Notes under the pieces: generated by a model
Databases searched by the model: none
Told to the model about the DNA's origin: nothing
What the model saw: only the letters and a program-made list of their open reading frames with translations
Made by a program: the position numbers and the translations under genes
Part shown: positions 4,373 to 5,327 of the stretch, one piece after another
Numbering within the stretch: position 1 is the first letter of the stretch
How the letters are laid out: every line of letters begins with the position of its first letter
Origin: an uncultured Mycoplasmataceae bacterium
Lineage (GTDB): Bacteria; Bacillota_I; Bacilli_A; Mycoplasmatales; Mycoplasmoidaceae
Assembly (NCBI GenBank): GCA_947176435.1
Contig: CAMWQH010000056.1
Span: forward strand, 1 to 5,327
Direction: 5' to 3'
Length of the DNA stretch: 5,327 nt

Positions 4373-4795
4373 ATGATTAAAAAAAACATAGAAAATGATA
4401 CAACATTAGATGTTTTAGAAAGTCAAGGGTATAATGAAATTATTAGCAATCCAAAAGAAATAATAGAATTGCAAAAGAGGAAATTACAAGAGAAAAAAGA
4501 AGTCGTTAGAATGATTTCAGATGATAAAAAACTAGATGAAGTCATGAAAGTAATTAATGGTGTTTCTCAGCTTGGAGATATATTGACAGATGAGAGTGTA
4601 ATTAGTAAAGTAAGGGACAATATTCGTACAGCAAAAGATTTGAATTTTTTAGCAGATACCTATGTCAAAATGTTAAATGCACTTGATACTGTAAAACGAT
4701 GCGATACCATTGATGGAGAAGGAACACCAAAGAGATTAGCTCTTGCAGTTGGCTTTCAAGGCGTTAAAGTTGGTGTACAGATTGAGAATAATTAG
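4373..4795 (+). CDS. Phage protein of unknown function, candidate small terminase subunit (140 aa)
   Basis: ATG 4373 follows the previous stop by 4 bp. The nearest good Shine-Dalgarno-like stretch (AAGGTGA, 4351-4357) is rather distant, so translational coupling is likely. The product is predicted mostly helical for residues 8-110, with heptad-like stretches such as EIIELQKRKLQEKKEVVRMI and KDLNFLADTYVKMLNALDTVKR. It ends in a hydrophobic beta-like segment, RLALAVGFQGVKVGVQIE (residues 121-138). Small terminase subunits are typically short, helical, oligomeric DNA-binding proteins encoded directly before the large subunit, which fits this gene's size and place. However, I see no clear N-terminal helix-turn-helix, so this assignment rests on position and predicted shape only. 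The large-subunit gene starts in the same reading frame about 15 bp after this stop. Confidence 0.7.
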   Translation: MIKKNIENDTTLDVLESQGYNEIISNPKEIIELQKRKLQEKKEVVRMISDDKKLDEVMKVINGVSQLGDILTDESVISKVRDNIRTAKDLNFLADTYVKMLNALDTVKRCDTIDGEGTPKRLALAVGFQGVKVGVQIENN

Positions 4796-4810
4796 AAAGT
4801 TGGTGATTTG

Positions 4811-5327
4811 TTGGAGGTAAAAACACCTAAAAGAAGAGGAAGAAAAAGAAAAAATTCAGAAAATATAGAAATGGTAGAAGTATTACAAAAGCCTAAAGAA
4901 TGGACTGAACCTCCAAAAGGTGAAGAATATTCTATTTGTAAGAAGTGTGAAAATGAATTTCAACAAGATTACTATGCAGAACAAAATATTTATTCCAATT
5001 ATCGCACTTGCAAAGAATGTCGAATAAAAGAAGCAAGAGAAAAAGAAAAAAATTTGAACGAAAATTACAGTTCACAAAAAGCATTATTGGATTATGAACC
5101 ATTTAAAGCACAACAAAAAATGCACGACAGTTTTGAGATACATAGATTTTTATTGTTATGCTGTGGCAATAGGTTCGGTAAAGATAGATTTACTATTATG
5201 GCTTTTATTATTTATTTTGTGGAATGTTTAAACGAAAATAGACATATTGACCGTACTGATATGGTACCACCTGTATATGGTTGGATTGTAGCACCAACTG
5301 AAAGAATGGCAAGACAGAATTGGAAGG
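4811..5327 (+). CDS. Terminase large subunit, 5' part (3' end outside window)
   Basis: The frame is open from TTG 4811 to the window end (172 residues). It would encode the ATPase-nuclease motor that translocates phage DNA into the prohead. Residues 95-104 (YEPFKAQQKM) fit the adenine-binding Q-motif region. Residues 117-126 (CCGNRFGKDR) are the Walker A motif in a form seen in phage terminases, with Asp in place of Ser/Thr after the lysine. Residues 152-171 (VYGWIVAPTERMARQNW) match the conserved strand and helix after it. Ahead of the ATPase there is a basic tail with an AT-hook-like KRRGRKRK (7-14) and a four-cysteine site, Cys43-x2-Cys46 and Cys67-x2-Cys70. No strong ribosome site precedes the start. 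TTG 4808 is equally possible, and ATG 4871 would remove the basic tail. The Walker B and nuclease parts lie outside the window. Confidence 0.8.
   Translation, partial: MEVKTPKRRGRKRKNSENIEMVEVLQKPKEWTEPPKGEEYSICKKCENEFQQDYYAEQNIYSNYRTCKECRIKEAREKEKNLNENYSSQKALLDYEPFKAQQKMHDSFEIHRFLLLCCGNRFGKDRFTIMAFIIYFVECLNENRHIDRTDMVPPVYGWIVAPTERMARQNWK

Overview
The window is AT-rich DNA from a bacteriophage or prophage. All genes lie on the + strand, are tightly packed, and often overlap or abut. Purine-rich Shine-Dalgarno sites, heavy AAA/GAA/ATA/AGA codon use, frequent GTG/TTG starts and the type of cell-wall amidase point to a low-GC Gram-positive host, most likely a Clostridia-type member of the Bacillota. 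This is inferred from composition and family resemblance; the host cannot be fixed from the sequence alone.

Left part (about 1-2105) looks like the end of an early/accessory module. It holds the 3' end of a pentapeptide-repeat protein gene (NSGxx pentads plus a conserved C-terminal domain), a small unknown gene, a MazG-like nucleotide pyrophosphohydrolase gene, two unknown genes and a DUF1653 gene. The striking feature is that the 3' end of the mazG-like gene recurs. A 67-bp near-identical, frame-preserving copy sits at 1301-1367, directly before the unknown gene at 1384. A shorter copy sits at 1831-1856, fused in frame to the end of that gene and directly before the DUF1653 gene. Both displaced tails end in an ATGA stop/start overlap with the next gene. 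The pattern suggests gene accretion or shuffling behind a mazG 3' end.

Middle part (about 2106-3266) is a self-contained transcription unit. A near-consensus extended -10 promoter (2128-2156) leads into an N-acetylmuramoyl-L-alanine amidase (endolysin) gene with a TTG start and a small gene with a Cys/His cluster. A rho-independent terminator (3238-3266) follows.

Right part (about 3287 to the end) leads into the DNA-packaging module. It contains a 303-aa protein with probable ribbon-helix-helix DNA-binding segments, a 48-aa basic coiled-coil-like protein, a 140-aa protein that could be the small terminase subunit by position, and the 5' part of a large terminase subunit gene. The terminase has an unusual N-terminus: a basic AT-hook-like tail and a four-cysteine putative zinc site ahead of the Walker A motif. 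No separate promoter fits between the terminator and the first packaging-side gene, so this module probably depends on terminator read-through, antitermination or a promoter inside the preceding gene. No holin, integrase, tRNA, CRISPR array or insertion sequence is visible.
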